From: Prochlorococcus sp. AG-418-M08
Lineage (GTDB): Bacteria; Cyanobacteriota; Cyanobacteriia; PCC-6307; Cyanobiaceae
Direction: 5' to 3'
Assembly (NCBI GenBank): GCA_003213955.1
Contig: QCMG01000001.1
Span: forward strand, 248,001-312,000
Length of the DNA: 64,000 nucleotides
The position numbers and the translations under genes were made by a program. Position 1 is the stretch's first letter. Each line of letters begins with the position of its first letter. The notes under the pieces are model-generated. The model made no database searches, was not told the DNA's origin, and saw nothing but the letters and a program-made list of their open reading frames with translations. Shown here piece by piece: positions 55,315 through 64,000 of the stretch.

Positions 55315-56163
55315 ATGTTTGAATTAAATGAGGTAGAGGAACTTGCAAATCAAATAAACTTATCAAGTTTGTATGAAATAGCCAGGAACTCTGCACAAAT
55401 TGGTAATGAAATTCTAAAAATTAATTACAATAAAATTCAGAAAATAACATCAAAGGGTAGAAAAGGTGATCTTGTAACCAATGTAGATTTGGAAGTTGAA
55501 AATAAAATAAAAGAATATTTAATAGAAAAGACACCAAACATATCTATCAATGCAGAGGAATCAGGGAAATTAAACAAATCCTCTGATTTAACTTGGTGTA
55601 TAGACCCATTAGACGGAACAACAAATTATTCCCATGGATATCCTTTTTTTGGCACTTCTATTGGTCTCATATATAAAAATAAGCCAATTATAGGTGCTAT
55701 ATCAGTACCTTATTTAAATGAACTATATTCAGCCTGTATTGGTTTAGGATCATTTTGCAATGATAGTGAACTTAATGTGTCGTCTCCTTCTAATCTTTCT
55801 GATAGTTTACTTGTAACTGGTTTCTCTTATGACAGATTTGAGATAGAGGATAATAATTATGCTGAATTTTGTTATCTAACACATAAAACTAGAGGAGTCA
55901 GAAGAGGAGGGGCAGCAGCAGTTGATCTAGCATTTGTTGCTGCAGGTAAGGTTGATGGATACTGGGAAAGAGGATTGGAGGAATGGGACCTAGCGGCCGG
56001 TGCTATTATTGTTAAAGAGGCTGGTGGTATTATTTCTGATTATCCATCAGGGGAATTTAATTTGAGTTCTGGAAGAATTTTAGCTTGTTCTCCCAGCCTT
56101 GAGAATGAATTAAAAAATGAACTAGATAAAATTTCTCCATTTAAAAAAAATCTCTATACCTAA
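55315..56163 (+). CDS. inositol monophosphatase-family phosphatase
   Basis: 282-aa Mg2+-dependent, Li+-sensitive sugar-phosphatase fold. Metal sites: NAEESGKL, DPLDGTTNYSHGYPFF and EEWDLAAGAIIVKEAGG. In cyanobacteria, family members hydrolyse inositol-1-phosphate, FBP/SBP or PAP; the substrate cannot be read here. The RBS GAGGAAG overlaps the ferredoxin stop, so the two genes are one operon. Confidence 0.92.
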   Translation: MFELNEVEELANQINLSSLYEIARNSAQIGNEILKINYNKIQKITSKGRKGDLVTNVDLEVENKIKEYLIEKTPNISINAEESGKLNKSSDLTWCIDPLDGTTNYSHGYPFFGTSIGLIYKNKPIIGAISVPYLNELYSACIGLGSFCNDSELNVSSPSNLSDSLLVTGFSYDRFEIEDNNYAEFCYLTHKTRGVRRGGAAAVDLAFVAAGKVDGYWERGLEEWDLAAGAIIVKEAGGIISDYPSGEFNLSSGRILACSPSLENELKNELDKISPFKKNLYT

Positions 56164-56181
56164 AATTCGTTAAATATTAAA

Positions 56182-57333
56182 ATGACAGATATAAAGGAAA
56201 TTAAATTAGTCGATGTAAAAAATAACTCTAATATCATAAATAACTTAAATAGTATCTATAAACTATGGGGTTATGAGGAAGTTTCACCCTCTTTTATAAA
56301 TACTTTAGAGACGATAAAAGGACGTGGCGTTATTGAAGAAAATCAGGTTGTGGGAATAGTAAGTAATAATTCACTATGTCTTAGACCAGAAATGACAACA
56401 TCTATTGTTAAATTGTCATCAACCAGATTAATAAATAAGAAAAGACCTATAAGATTATTCACTAATGGAATGGTCTTTGATAAAAAACAAAATAATAAAC
56501 ATTCATTTAAGTTACAAGAAAAACTGCAGAGTGGGATTGAATTAATTGGATATGATACAAAATACCCAGAAATTGAAGTTATTAATATTTTGTTTGATGC
56601 AATCGATAATATTAATTTGAAGGATGGTTGTAATTTATTTCTACTAGTAAGCACCACAAAAATAATGGATTTAATCTTAAATAAATATAAGAATAATAAT
56701 CTTGAGGAAATTAAGAAAAGTCTGGTTAATTTTGATCAAGATAATTTATCTAAATTAGGAATTGATGAAGATGATAAATATATCCTTAAAGATATCTTAT
56801 TCACAAGAGGAGAACCAATTGCAATATTAAAAAAATTGAAAAGTACATATGGCAGTAGTAAAACTTTAGATGATTTAAATTTTTTATTTGAAACGTTGTC
56901 AAAAATATCAAATAAATATGGTGTTAAAATACAACTTGATCCCACGTTTCAACCACACTTGAATTTATATGAAGGAATAGTTTTTCAACTAATAGGGGAT
57001 GATGGTAAAAATAAAAGTGTGATAGCAAAAGGCGGAAGATATGATGAATTAGTAAGATTTTTTAGTCCTAATGAGAAAATAATAAATGGAATTGGATTTA
57101 CAATTTCAATAGACATTTTAAGAAATTTAATTAGAGAAGAAATTACAGATAAAAAAAAGATTTTATTAATGTTTAAAGATTCTTATTTGTTAGAAAAAGG
57201 TATGAATGAACAAAAAGAACAACAGAAGAGAGGAAATATTGCTGTTTTACATTTAAACCCATGTGATGACTTGGCTAAAGCCAACAAAATAATGAAAGAA
57301 AATAATTGTAGTGAGATTTTGTGGGTTAAATAA
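56182..57333 (+). CDS. hisZ: ATP phosphoribosyltransferase regulatory subunit
   Basis: 383-aa HisRS-like paralogue that activates the short-form HisG at the first step of histidine synthesis. Features: LCLRPEMTTSIVKLSSTRL, a HisRS-like motif 2 area (RLFTNGMVFDK), FQLIGDDGKNKSVIAKGGRYDELV (by its ends) and GIGFTISIDILR; the tRNA anticodon-binding domain of true HisRS is lacking. The catalytic HisG gene is not in the window. Confidence 0.88.
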   Translation: MTDIKEIKLVDVKNNSNIINNLNSIYKLWGYEEVSPSFINTLETIKGRGVIEENQVVGIVSNNSLCLRPEMTTSIVKLSSTRLINKKRPIRLFTNGMVFDKKQNNKHSFKLQEKLQSGIELIGYDTKYPEIEVINILFDAIDNINLKDGCNLFLLVSTTKIMDLILNKYKNNNLEEIKKSLVNFDQDNLSKLGIDEDDKYILKDILFTRGEPIAILKKLKSTYGSSKTLDDLNFLFETLSKISNKYGVKIQLDPTFQPHLNLYEGIVFQLIGDDGKNKSVIAKGGRYDELVRFFSPNEKIINGIGFTISIDILRNLIREEITDKKKILLMFKDSYLLEKGMNEQKEQQKRGNIAVLHLNPCDDLAKANKIMKENNCSEILWVK

Positions 57334-57370
57334 CACCTTTAATAAGGGTATTTAAGTTTTTAAATTCATA

Positions 57371-57386
57371 TATTGTTCGGACAATA
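57371..57386. promoter_or_regulatory. 6-bp perfect dyad upstream of htpG
   Basis: TATTGT TCGG ACAATA, a perfect inverted repeat with a 4-nt centre, about 65 bp before the htpG start. It could be a regulator site or an RNA hairpin with a TCGG loop. It is not the CIRCE heat-shock element (TTAGCACTC-N9-GAGTGCTAA). Confidence 0.35.
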
Positions 57387-57451
57387 CTCCTAATAAAACT
57401 TGATTAACTAGTTTTTAAGAAATAGGATTTGTTATGTTTGATTTTTTTTAA

Positions 57452-59356
57452 ATGGAAAAAGGCGAAATTCGTATTAATACCGAAAATATTTTCCCAATTA
57501 TCAAGAAGGCAGTATATTCTGACCATGAAATCTTTTTGAGAGAACTTGTTAGTAACGGTGTTGACGCAATAAGTAAAAGAAGAATGGCCTCTATGGCTGG
57601 CGACTGCGAAAATACTGAAGAAGCTCAAGTAAAAATATCAATTGACCGAGAGAAAAATACACTAACAATTTCTGACAATGGAATTGGAATGAATGATGAA
57701 GAAATTAAAAAGTACATAAATCAAGTAGCATTCTCGAGCGCAGAAGAATTCCTAACAAAATATAAAAAAGATAATGATGAATTTATAGGTCATTTTGGAC
57801 TTGGTTTTTATTCAAGTTTCATGGTGGCAGATAGAGTTGATATATTAACTAAGTCAGCAATTGGAGAATCAAAAGCTTTCAAATGGTCTTGTGATGGATC
57901 ACCAAATTTCACGTTAGAGGAGGCAGAAAGAGAGACAATAGGTACAGATGTGATTCTTCACCTACTTGAAGAAGAAAAAGAGTTTATTGAGCCTGAAAGG
58001 ATTAAATTATTAATCAAAAAATATTGCGATTTTATGCCAATAGATGTCTTATTAGAAGGTGAGACAATTAATAAGAAGAATCCTCCTTGGAGAAAACAAC
58101 CTAGTGAATTAAAAGATGAAGATTATATTGAATTATATAAATATCTTTATCCTTTTCAGGGTGATCCACTGTTATGGATTCATCTAAATACAGATTATCC
58201 ATATGACATACAAGGAATATTATATTTTCCTAAGTTGTCCGGGAGAGCTGATTGGGAAAAGGGAGAAATCAAACTATTCTGTAATCAAGTATTCGTAAGC
58301 GATTCAATTAAAGAGATAGTACCTAAATACCTTTTACCTTTAAGAGGTGTGATTGACTCTACGGATATACCACTAAATGTTAGTAGAAGCGCACTCCAAA
58401 CAGATAGAAAAGTAAGATCTATATCATCATTTATCTCAAAAAAAATCGCTAATAAACTAAAGGATTTGATAAAAAATTCTCCAGAATTTTATTCAGAAAT
58501 ATGGGATTCCATCTCAGCTTTCATTAAAATTGGTGCTATCGAAGATGAAAAATTTGCTGATTTAGTCGATAACAGTATAATTTTCGAAACAATCATAAAT
58601 TCAGAGAAAGACGTAACTAAAGATATAGAAAATCAATCACTTATAAAATCCAATGATAAATATTTCACAACTCTCGCTAATTACAAAGAACGAAATAATT
58701 TAACTGACTCTAAAAAAATTATTTACTGTTCTGATTTGATAGCTCAGTCAAGTGCATTAAATATCTGTTTATCTGATAACAAAGAAGTAATAAAAACAGA
58801 TCCCTTAATTGACGCACAATTTCTTCCATGGTTAGAAAGTAAAAAAGAAGATTATCAATTCCAAAGAGTTGATTCTGAAATAAATGAACTTGAAGATAAA
58901 GAATCTAAAGAAATTGTAGATAAGGATGGCAAATCAAACTCAGAAAATCTTAGAGATACCATAGTTAAAGCACTTAATAATGAGAAAGTAACAGTTAAAG
59001 TACAATCACTTTCAAGTAAAGATGCTCCACCTGCGATGATCTTGCTTCCAGAACAAATGAGAAGAATTAATGATATGGGTGCTTACATGGAACAAAAGAT
59101 GCCTGGCTTACCTGAATATCATGTGCTCTTAATTAACAAAGAACATCCACTTATTGTTGGTCTTAATAAAATTACAGGCAATAAAATAATTATTGATAAA
59201 AAAGATCCTATTGAAAATCCATTAGCATCTAAAATTGCTAATCATGTTTACGACATGGCTAAACTATCCGTTGGAGGATTAGATCAAGGGCAGATTATTA
59301 ATTTACAAAATAATAATGCCGAATTAATTTCAGAATTACTTAATTCGACATCTTAA
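57452..59356 (+). CDS. htpG: Hsp90-family chaperone HtpG
   Basis: 634 aa. The GHKL ATPase domain is intact: ELVSNGVDAISKRR, ISDNGIGMNDEEI, IGHFGLGFYSSFMVA, and FIEPERIKLLIKKY. The middle domain starts around GRADWEKGEIKLFCNQVFVSD and the C-terminal dimer domain includes PPAMILLPEQMRRINDMG. ATP binding should be normal. It is cytosolic, with stress-related and housekeeping folding functions. Confidence 0.96.
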   Translation: MEKGEIRINTENIFPIIKKAVYSDHEIFLRELVSNGVDAISKRRMASMAGDCENTEEAQVKISIDREKNTLTISDNGIGMNDEEIKKYINQVAFSSAEEFLTKYKKDNDEFIGHFGLGFYSSFMVADRVDILTKSAIGESKAFKWSCDGSPNFTLEEAERETIGTDVILHLLEEEKEFIEPERIKLLIKKYCDFMPIDVLLEGETINKKNPPWRKQPSELKDEDYIELYKYLYPFQGDPLLWIHLNTDYPYDIQGILYFPKLSGRADWEKGEIKLFCNQVFVSDSIKEIVPKYLLPLRGVIDSTDIPLNVSRSALQTDRKVRSISSFISKKIANKLKDLIKNSPEFYSEIWDSISAFIKIGAIEDEKFADLVDNSIIFETIINSEKDVTKDIENQSLIKSNDKYFTTLANYKERNNLTDSKKIIYCSDLIAQSSALNICLSDNKEVIKTDPLIDAQFLPWLESKKEDYQFQRVDSEINELEDKESKEIVDKDGKSNSENLRDTIVKALNNEKVTVKVQSLSSKDAPPAMILLPEQMRRINDMGAYMEQKMPGLPEYHVLLINKEHPLIVGLNKITGNKIIIDKKDPIENPLASKIANHVYDMAKLSVGGLDQGQIINLQNNNAELISELLNSTS

Positions 59357-59395
59357 GTAGTGTGATAAAATTTTTATAGATATAACTCAAAAAAT

Positions 59396-59632
59396 ATGTC
59401 AAGAGTTTGCGAACTTACTGGTGCAAAAGCTAATAACGGGATGTCCGTGAGTCACTCACATATTCGTACAAAAAAATTGCAACAAGTTAATCTCCAAAAA
59501 AGGAGACTTTGGTGGGAAGGAGGCAAAAAATGGGTAAATATAAAAATTAGTACCAAAGCACTAAAATCTATACAAAAAGTAGGTTTAGATAAATTTGCTA
59601 AATCAAATGGAGTTGATTTAAAAAAATTCTAA
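59396..59632 (+). CDS. rpmB: 50S ribosomal protein L28
   Basis: 78 aa. The canonical opening [22 protein letters not shown] and [29 protein letters not shown] (each by its ends) identify L28. It precedes the PrxQ gene by 5 bp, an arrangement that suggests one transcript from here to the DUF3593 gene. Confidence 0.97.
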   Translation: MSRVCELTGAKANNGMSVSHSHIRTKKLQQVNLQKRRLWWEGGKKWVNIKISTKALKSIQKVGLDKFAKSNGVDLKKF

Positions 59633-59637
59633 ATTTG

Positions 59638-60171
59638 ATGAGAAATTTAGTTGCAAGTATATTAATACCATTTATCATCCTATTTAACTGTAATTCAGCT
59701 TTTGCTTTTGACTTTGCTCCTGAAGTTGGGGATTTTGCTCCAAACTTTCATTTAGAAGGTATTAATAAAAACATAAAAACAAAAACAATTTGGGAATTAA
59801 GTGACTTTCAAGGTAAGTGGCTTATTGTTTATTTTTATCCAAAGGACTTTACAGCGGGTTGTACTCTAGAAGCTAAAGGTTTTTCAGAATTAAAAAAAGA
59901 TTTTTCAAAATATAATGCCGAAATTGTCGGCATTAGTGCTGATAATAATGATTCTCATGAAAGTTTCTGCAGTGAAAAATCTATAAACTACACTTTATTA
60001 TCTGACCCTGGAGGAATTATTAGCGATAAATATGGTTCTTGGATTCCTCCATTTTCAGATAGAAATACTTTTTTGATTTCTCCTGAGGGGAAAATTTCTT
60101 ATAGATGGATAAGTGTTTTACCTATAAATCATGCCAAGGAAGTACTTAACGTACTAAAGAAAAAAATATAA
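59638..60171 (+). CDS. exported peroxiredoxin Q / BCP-type peroxidase
   Basis: 177 aa from the ATG at 59638 (a TTG one codon earlier is not needed). A signal peptide (to about residue 23, NSAFA) sends it to the thylakoid lumen or periplasm. The peroxidatic Cys is in KDFTAGCTLEAKGF; the usual resolving Cys five residues later (GCTxEAC) is Lys here, so the protein is either 1-Cys or uses another Cys such as FCSEK. It is the window's second peroxiredoxin. Confidence 0.88.
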   Translation: MRNLVASILIPFIILFNCNSAFAFDFAPEVGDFAPNFHLEGINKNIKTKTIWELSDFQGKWLIVYFYPKDFTAGCTLEAKGFSELKKDFSKYNAEIVGISADNNDSHESFCSEKSINYTLLSDPGGIISDKYGSWIPPFSDRNTFLISPEGKISYRWISVLPINHAKEVLNVLKKKI

Positions 60172-60174
60172 ATT

Positions 60175-60477
60175 TTGCACGAACTATCATTTGGAACTTG
60201 GTTAATACATATCTCTTCAGTCATTGAATGGATATTTGCTATCTTTGTCATATACAAAATTTCTACATATAAAAAATATAATTTATTTTTTTGGTTAAGC
60301 CTAGCCATGGTACCAAACTTAATAGGAGCTATGTGCGCTATAACATGGCATATCTATGATAATCAAGATGCATTATATGGATTAGTAACACTTCAAGGAA
60401 TATTTACATTTATTGGAAATTCAACACTAGCTCTAGCATCATTTACTATTTTTAAAAAAAAAGAGACTTATGAATGA
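60175..60477 (+). CDS. DUF2499 membrane protein
   Basis: 100 aa from a TTG. Three membrane helices; the motif HELSFGTWLIHISSVIEW at the start and GAMCAITWHIYDN midway are family hallmarks in cyanobacteria and algae. The function is unknown. The 8-bp overlap with DUF3593 and the frequent pairing of these families suggest they act as one membrane complex. Confidence 0.82.
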   Translation: MHELSFGTWLIHISSVIEWIFAIFVIYKISTYKKYNLFFWLSLAMVPNLIGAMCAITWHIYDNQDALYGLVTLQGIFTFIGNSTLALASFTIFKKKETYE

Positions 60478-60805
60478 TTTATTTATAAAATTTATAGAAA
60501 AATTAGGTTTAATTGACAATACAGCTTTATTCGCAGCATCTATATTCCCATATATAATCTTTTTGTTTTTCTTGTATAAAATTAAATCTGTGAATAAATT
60601 TGTAAAAACAGGTTTTTCCTTAACAGTTTTATTTGTCTTTATAACTATAGTCATATCTATCTTCACCTTAAGTTACTACGACAAAACCCTTGTTGAAGTT
60701 GATTTTCTGCATGGTGCAGCAGAATTCTTCTTAACATTGAGCGACTTTGTAATATTATTTGGATTTATAAGGATGTTAAATAAATTAGAAGTAAACAACT
60801 CTTAA
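60470..60805 (+). CDS. DUF3593 membrane protein
   Basis: 111 aa with three helices; AALFAASIFPYIIFLFFL-like first helix and VDFLHGAAEFFLTLSDFVILFGF near the C-terminus match DUF3593. Its start overlaps the end of DUF2499. Both are restricted to oxygenic phototrophs. Followed by psaK after 67 bp. Confidence 0.82.
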   Translation: MNDLFIKFIEKLGLIDNTALFAASIFPYIIFLFFLYKIKSVNKFVKTGFSLTVLFVFITIVISIFTLSYYDKTLVEVDFLHGAAEFFLTLSDFVILFGFIRMLNKLEVNNS

Positions 60806-60872
60806 GACCTTTAACAATTTTGTGTTTTTTAGGTAAAAGTATTAGAGAATATATGAAAATAACAAATTTTTT

Positions 60873-61136
60873 ATGTTTACTACATTATTTGCAGCAGCTT
60901 CTGCTCCGGCAACATTCGAATGGTCACCTAAGTGTGCTGTTGTTATGATTGCATGTAATGTTTTTGCTTATGCAATTGCTAGAGCAACTATTAGAAAACC
61001 TAATGAAGGTTTTGAAATACCAAATTCAAAATTTTATGGTGGGTTAAGTCATGCTTCTGTTGTTGGAGCAAATTGCTTGGGACATATTTTTGGTATCGGT
61101 GCAATACTTGGATTAGCATCTAGAGGTGTTTTATAG
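60873..61136 (+). CDS. psaK: photosystem I subunit PsaK
   Basis: 87 aa with two membrane helices separated by a loop, a PSI peripheral subunit near the antenna edge. Identification rests on ATFEWSPKCAVVMIACNVFAYAIARATI (by its ends), the loop FEIPNSKFYGGLSHASVVGANCLGH and the C-terminal helix FGIGAILGLASRGVL. A short N-terminal presequence (MFTTLFAAASAP) fits known PsaK proteins. It converges with dxs. Confidence 0.95.
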   Translation: MFTTLFAAASAPATFEWSPKCAVVMIACNVFAYAIARATIRKPNEGFEIPNSKFYGGLSHASVVGANCLGHIFGIGAILGLASRGVL

Positions 61137-61149
61137 AATTATTTATTCA

Positions 61150-63039
61150 TTATATTTCTAAATTAAATTTCTTAATAATTTTATCTGTCATTTGATCAGG
61201 TTGAAGACCTAATTTTTCTTTACTCTGATCAGGTGATGCATGATCAACAAGCACATCTGGAATACCAATTCTATAAACTGGGATGTTAATTTCATTATCG
61301 TTTAGCATTTCAACAACAGCCGAGCCAAATCCCCCGATTAAAGTTCCCTCCTCCATCGTCACAACTCTTTTAATCTTACTAACTAGAGGAATTAATAAAT
61401 CTTTATCAAGGGGTCTAACAAATCTAGCATTTACAACACATACACTTAAACCTTTACTCTTTAGCATCCTTGCAGTCACTGTTGCTGATGCAACCATAGA
61501 TCCGTAAGCAATTATTAAAATATCGTCTCCCTCTTCCAATATTTCACCTTTACCAATCTCTAAAGGTTCCCAACCTTCATCCATTACAGCCACACCTAAT
61601 CCTGAGCCTCTAGGTATACGAAGCGCTGTAGGACCTTGATGGTTGATAGATGTAATTAACATTCTTTGTAGTTCAGATTCGTCTTTAGGAGCCATAAGAA
61701 CAAAATTAGGAATTGCTCTCATGTAGCTAATATCATATTGTCCTTGATGTGTTGGTCCATCAGCACCAACAATTCCTGCTCTATCTAAGACAAAAGATAC
61801 AGGTAGTTTCTGAATGCCAACATCGTGTATTAGTTGATCAAAAGCACGTTGTAAAAATGTACTATAAATAGCAACTACAGGTTTAAGTCCATCACAGGAC
61901 ATACCTGCTGCTAGTGTTACTGCATGTTGTTCAGCTATACCAACATCTATATATTGTTCAGGAATGCTTTTTTGCAATAAATCTAGTCCAGTTCCAGTCG
62001 CCATTGCTGCTGTAATTCCAATAACCTTGCTATCCTGCTCGCAGATTTTTAAGAGTGTTTGGCCAAATATTTTGCTATAACTAACTGGCTTTGGTTTGCT
62101 CGATGGAATTGATTTACCAGTAGAAAGATTAAATGCTGACTGGGCGTGATAACCTACTTGATCTGCTTCTGCGTATGGATAACCCTTGCCTTTTGTAGTA
62201 ACAACATGAACAAGCACGGGTTTTTTTAGTTTATGAGCCGCATTAAAAGTATTGATAAGATTAGAAATATCATGTCCATCAATTGGGCCCATATATTTAA
62301 AACCAAGCTCTTCAAAAACTGCACCAACCTTTGGTACTGCTAATCGTCTAACACTTCCTTTAATATTGTTTAATTCTTCTGGTAAATCTTTTCCTATAAT
62401 TGGGATATTTTTAACACTTTCTTGAACACTGTCTGATAAAAACTGTAGTGGAGGACTAAGTCTTACTCTATTTAAATAAGTTGAAAGAGCTCCAACAGGA
62501 GGTGATATGGACATATCATTATCATTAAGGACAACTACAAAAGGAGTATTCGGCATATGACCTGCATGATTTATAGCTTCTAAAGCCATTCCACCTGTTA
62601 ATGCTCCATCGCCTATTACTGCAACACATTTATGTTTTTCGCCTTTTTTATCTCTTGCTATTGCCATTCCCAGTGCTGCTGATATTGATGTACTTGCATG
62701 TCCAGCACCAAAATGATCAAAATCACTCTCACTTCTTTTAAGGTATCCAGCAACACCTTTTTCTTGTCGAAGTGAGTCAAAGTTTTTAAACCGGCCTGTA
62801 ATTAACTTATGAGGATAGGCTTGATGACCTACATCCCATACAACCTTATCGAAATCAAGATCTAGTGTTTGATATAAGGCCAAAGTTAATTCAACAACAC
62901 CTAATCCAGGGCCAAGATGGCCTCCACTATTGGAAACAACCTGCAAATGTCGTTCTCTGATTTGACAAGCAATTTCTTCTAATTGTGATACCGTTAAGCC
63001 ATGGAGCTCGTTAGGGTGACTTAACTCGCTTAAAAGCAT
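61150..63039 (-). CDS. dxs: 1-deoxy-D-xylulose-5-phosphate synthase
   Basis: 629 aa from the ATG at 63037-63039 ([14 protein letters not shown]); a TTG 15 codons earlier overlaps the dyad at 63083 and is rejected as start. TPP-dependent first step of the MEP isoprenoid pathway. TPP site [18 protein letters not shown] and LNDNDMSIS; also [16 protein letters not shown] and [15 protein letters not shown]. It supplies precursors for chlorophyll, carotenoids and quinones. Confidence 0.97.
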   Translation of the reverse strand: MLLSELSHPNELHGLTVSQLEEIACQIRERHLQVVSNSGGHLGPGLGVVELTLALYQTLDLDFDKVVWDVGHQAYPHKLITGRFKNFDSLRQEKGVAGYLKRSESDFDHFGAGHASTSISAALGMAIARDKKGEKHKCVAVIGDGALTGGMALEAINHAGHMPNTPFVVVLNDNDMSISPPVGALSTYLNRVRLSPPLQFLSDSVQESVKNIPIIGKDLPEELNNIKGSVRRLAVPKVGAVFEELGFKYMGPIDGHDISNLINTFNAAHKLKKPVLVHVVTTKGKGYPYAEADQVGYHAQSAFNLSTGKSIPSSKPKPVSYSKIFGQTLLKICEQDSKVIGITAAMATGTGLDLLQKSIPEQYIDVGIAEQHAVTLAAGMSCDGLKPVVAIYSTFLQRAFDQLIHDVGIQKLPVSFVLDRAGIVGADGPTHQGQYDISYMRAIPNFVLMAPKDESELQRMLITSINHQGPTALRIPRGSGLGVAVMDEGWEPLEIGKGEILEEGDDILIIAYGSMVASATVTARMLKSKGLSVCVVNARFVRPLDKDLLIPLVSKIKRVVTMEEGTLIGGFGSAVVEMLNDNEINIPVYRIGIPDVLVDHASPDQSKEKLGLQPDQMTDKIIKKFNLEI

Positions 63040-63082
63040 TATATTAAAATGTTTACTTATACAATCTAAAACGCGAAGGTGC

Positions 63083-63097
63083 AAAATGAGTCATTTT
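63083..63097. promoter_or_regulatory. 15-bp perfect dyad between dxs and ilvA
   Basis: AAAATGA G TCATTTT is a perfect inverted repeat in the 116-bp gap between the divergent dxs and ilvA starts. It may be an operator for one or both promoters. Its function is unproven. Confidence 0.4.
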
Positions 63098-63155
63098 AAA
63101 GAAATAGATTATGTAATGTTTTATTAGATTAATATTTAATGATAAAAATATATAT

Positions 63156-64000
63156 ATGGAAGACTATTTTAAAAAAATACTTCAGGCTCAAGTCTATGAA
63201 GTAGCAAAAAAAACACCTTTAGAAAAAGCAAGTAATTTAAGTAAAACACTTAATAATAATATCTACTTAAAAAGAGAAGATCTTCAAGATGTTTTTTCTT
63301 TTAAAATTAGAGGTGCATTCAATAAAATGAGTAAACTTTCAAAGTCTCAACTTAGAGATGGTGTTATCACATCAAGTGCTGGAAATCATGCACAAGGAGT
63401 TGCACTTAGTGCATTGAAATTAAATTGTAATGCAACTATATTAATGCCAATAACTACCCCTTCAGTAAAAGTAGACGCGGTTAAAAATCTAAAAGCCAAG
63501 GTTATATTATTTGGTGATAATTATGATGAAACTTATAAAGAAGCAATACGTATTAGTAAAGAAAAAAAATTATCTTTTATTCATCCATTCGATGATCCTG
63601 AAGTAATTGCTGGTCAAGGTACTATTGCTCTCGAGATTGAACAACAAATATCTGAACCTCCAGATGCAATTTATGTTGCCGTAGGAGGAGGAGGATTAAT
63701 AGCTGGTATTTCGATTTACATTAAAAAAATTTGGCCTGAAGTCAAAATAATTGGTGTGGAGCCAGAAGATGCAAATGCAATGACTATATCTCTAAAAAAA
63801 TCAAAAATAATAGAATTATCTTCTGTCGGACAGTTTGCTGATGGTGTAGCTGTAAAAAAAGTTGGTGAAGAAACATTTGAAATTGGGAAAAAATATATAG
63901 ACAAAATGATAACTGTAAATACTGATGAGATATGTGCGGCTATAAAGGATGTTTTCGAAGACACTCGATCAATTCTAGAACCAGCTGGTGCCTTATCAAT
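63156..64000 (+). CDS. ilvA: threonine deaminase (N-terminal part; cut by window edge)
   Basis: About 281 residues are present. PLP-dependent first step of isoleucine synthesis. The PLP lysine is in DVFSFKIRGAFNKM; SSAGNHAQGVALSA and VGGGGLIAGISIYIK are the phosphate and glycine loops. The ACT regulatory domain would lie past the right edge. It is divergent from dxs. With ilvE, it places branched-chain amino acid steps at two sites of this window. Confidence 0.95.
   Translation, partial: MEDYFKKILQAQVYEVAKKTPLEKASNLSKTLNNNIYLKREDLQDVFSFKIRGAFNKMSKLSKSQLRDGVITSSAGNHAQGVALSALKLNCNATILMPITTPSVKVDAVKNLKAKVILFGDNYDETYKEAIRISKEKKLSFIHPFDDPEVIAGQGTIALEIEQQISEPPDAIYVAVGGGGLIAGISIYIKKIWPEVKIIGVEPEDANAMTISLKKSKIIELSSVGQFADGVAVKKVGEETFEIGKKYIDKMITVNTDEICAAIKDVFEDTRSILEPAGALS

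Overview
This window is a piece of a very AT-rich cyanobacterial chromosome (about 30% G+C by eye), almost certainly Prochlorococcus and most likely a high-light-adapted lineage. The evidence is photosystem genes (psaK, a psb30-like gene), the oxygenic Mg-protoporphyrin cyclase acsF, many families found only in cyanobacteria and plastids (DUF2996, Ycf20, CCB2/CCB4, DUF565, DUF1995, DUF2499, DUF3110, DUF3593), very short intergenic gaps, and many 50-60 aa proteins typical of this genus. I see no phage, IS element, CRISPR array, rRNA operon or replication origin. The strain cannot be fixed by reading alone.

Layout. 0-11.4 kb: tldD (cut by the left edge), acsF, DUF2996, a degenerate RNase R/Zam-like protein, two half-size GDT1 transporters with a YkgJ-type protein, a psb30-like gene, a HAD phosphatase, ycf20, rpmF, an FtsH-like protein that has lost its zinc motif, an orphan membrane protein and a 2-Cys peroxiredoxin. 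11.4-13.8 kb: a small accessory patch of tiny genes ending in a ribbon-helix-helix (RHH) regulator gene flanked by palindromic repeats and tRNA-Met. 13.9-22.4 kb: trmL, cobU, a CCB2/CCB4-type cytochrome b6f assembly factor, an LptC-like lipoprotein, metG, a minimal RNB-domain ribonuclease, rpsR-rpmG and pheT. 22.4-24.4 kb: a repeat-rich island with one 82-aa secreted or membrane-anchored protein and a protein fusing an RHH domain to a J-domain. 24.5-50.8 kb: core metabolism, including metH, ilvE, cobN, hemJ, uvrC, coaD, dacB, a cysteine desulfurase, dapF, leuS, pgi, purN, argC and ribBA. 50.8-64 kb: a cyclophilin, dnaJ-dnaK, tRNA-Ser, ferredoxin, an inositol-monophosphatase-family gene, hisZ, htpG, rpmB, a PrxQ, DUF2499-DUF3593, psaK, dxs and ilvA (cut by the right edge).

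Functional threads. CobU, CobN and B12-dependent MetH point to a B12-producing, B12-using cell. AcsF, HemJ and Dxs feed chlorophyll, haem and isoprenoids. DnaK/DnaJ/HtpG, two peroxiredoxins and TldD are protein quality-control and stress functions.

The most unusual signal is noncoding. Around the 82-aa gene there are four copies of a 49-bp composite dyad: a palindrome close to GTCTTATATAAGAC, then an AGWCT palindrome exactly centred in a 21-bp spacer, then a second copy of the first palindrome exactly 35 bp from the first. Two copies lie upstream in one orientation and two downstream in the opposite orientation. The neighbouring gene encodes the RHH/J-domain fusion, a plausible but unproven DNA-binding partner. 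Other notable items are the pseudo-FtsH, the complementary pair of RNase II/R-family proteins, and perfect dyads in several divergent promoter regions.
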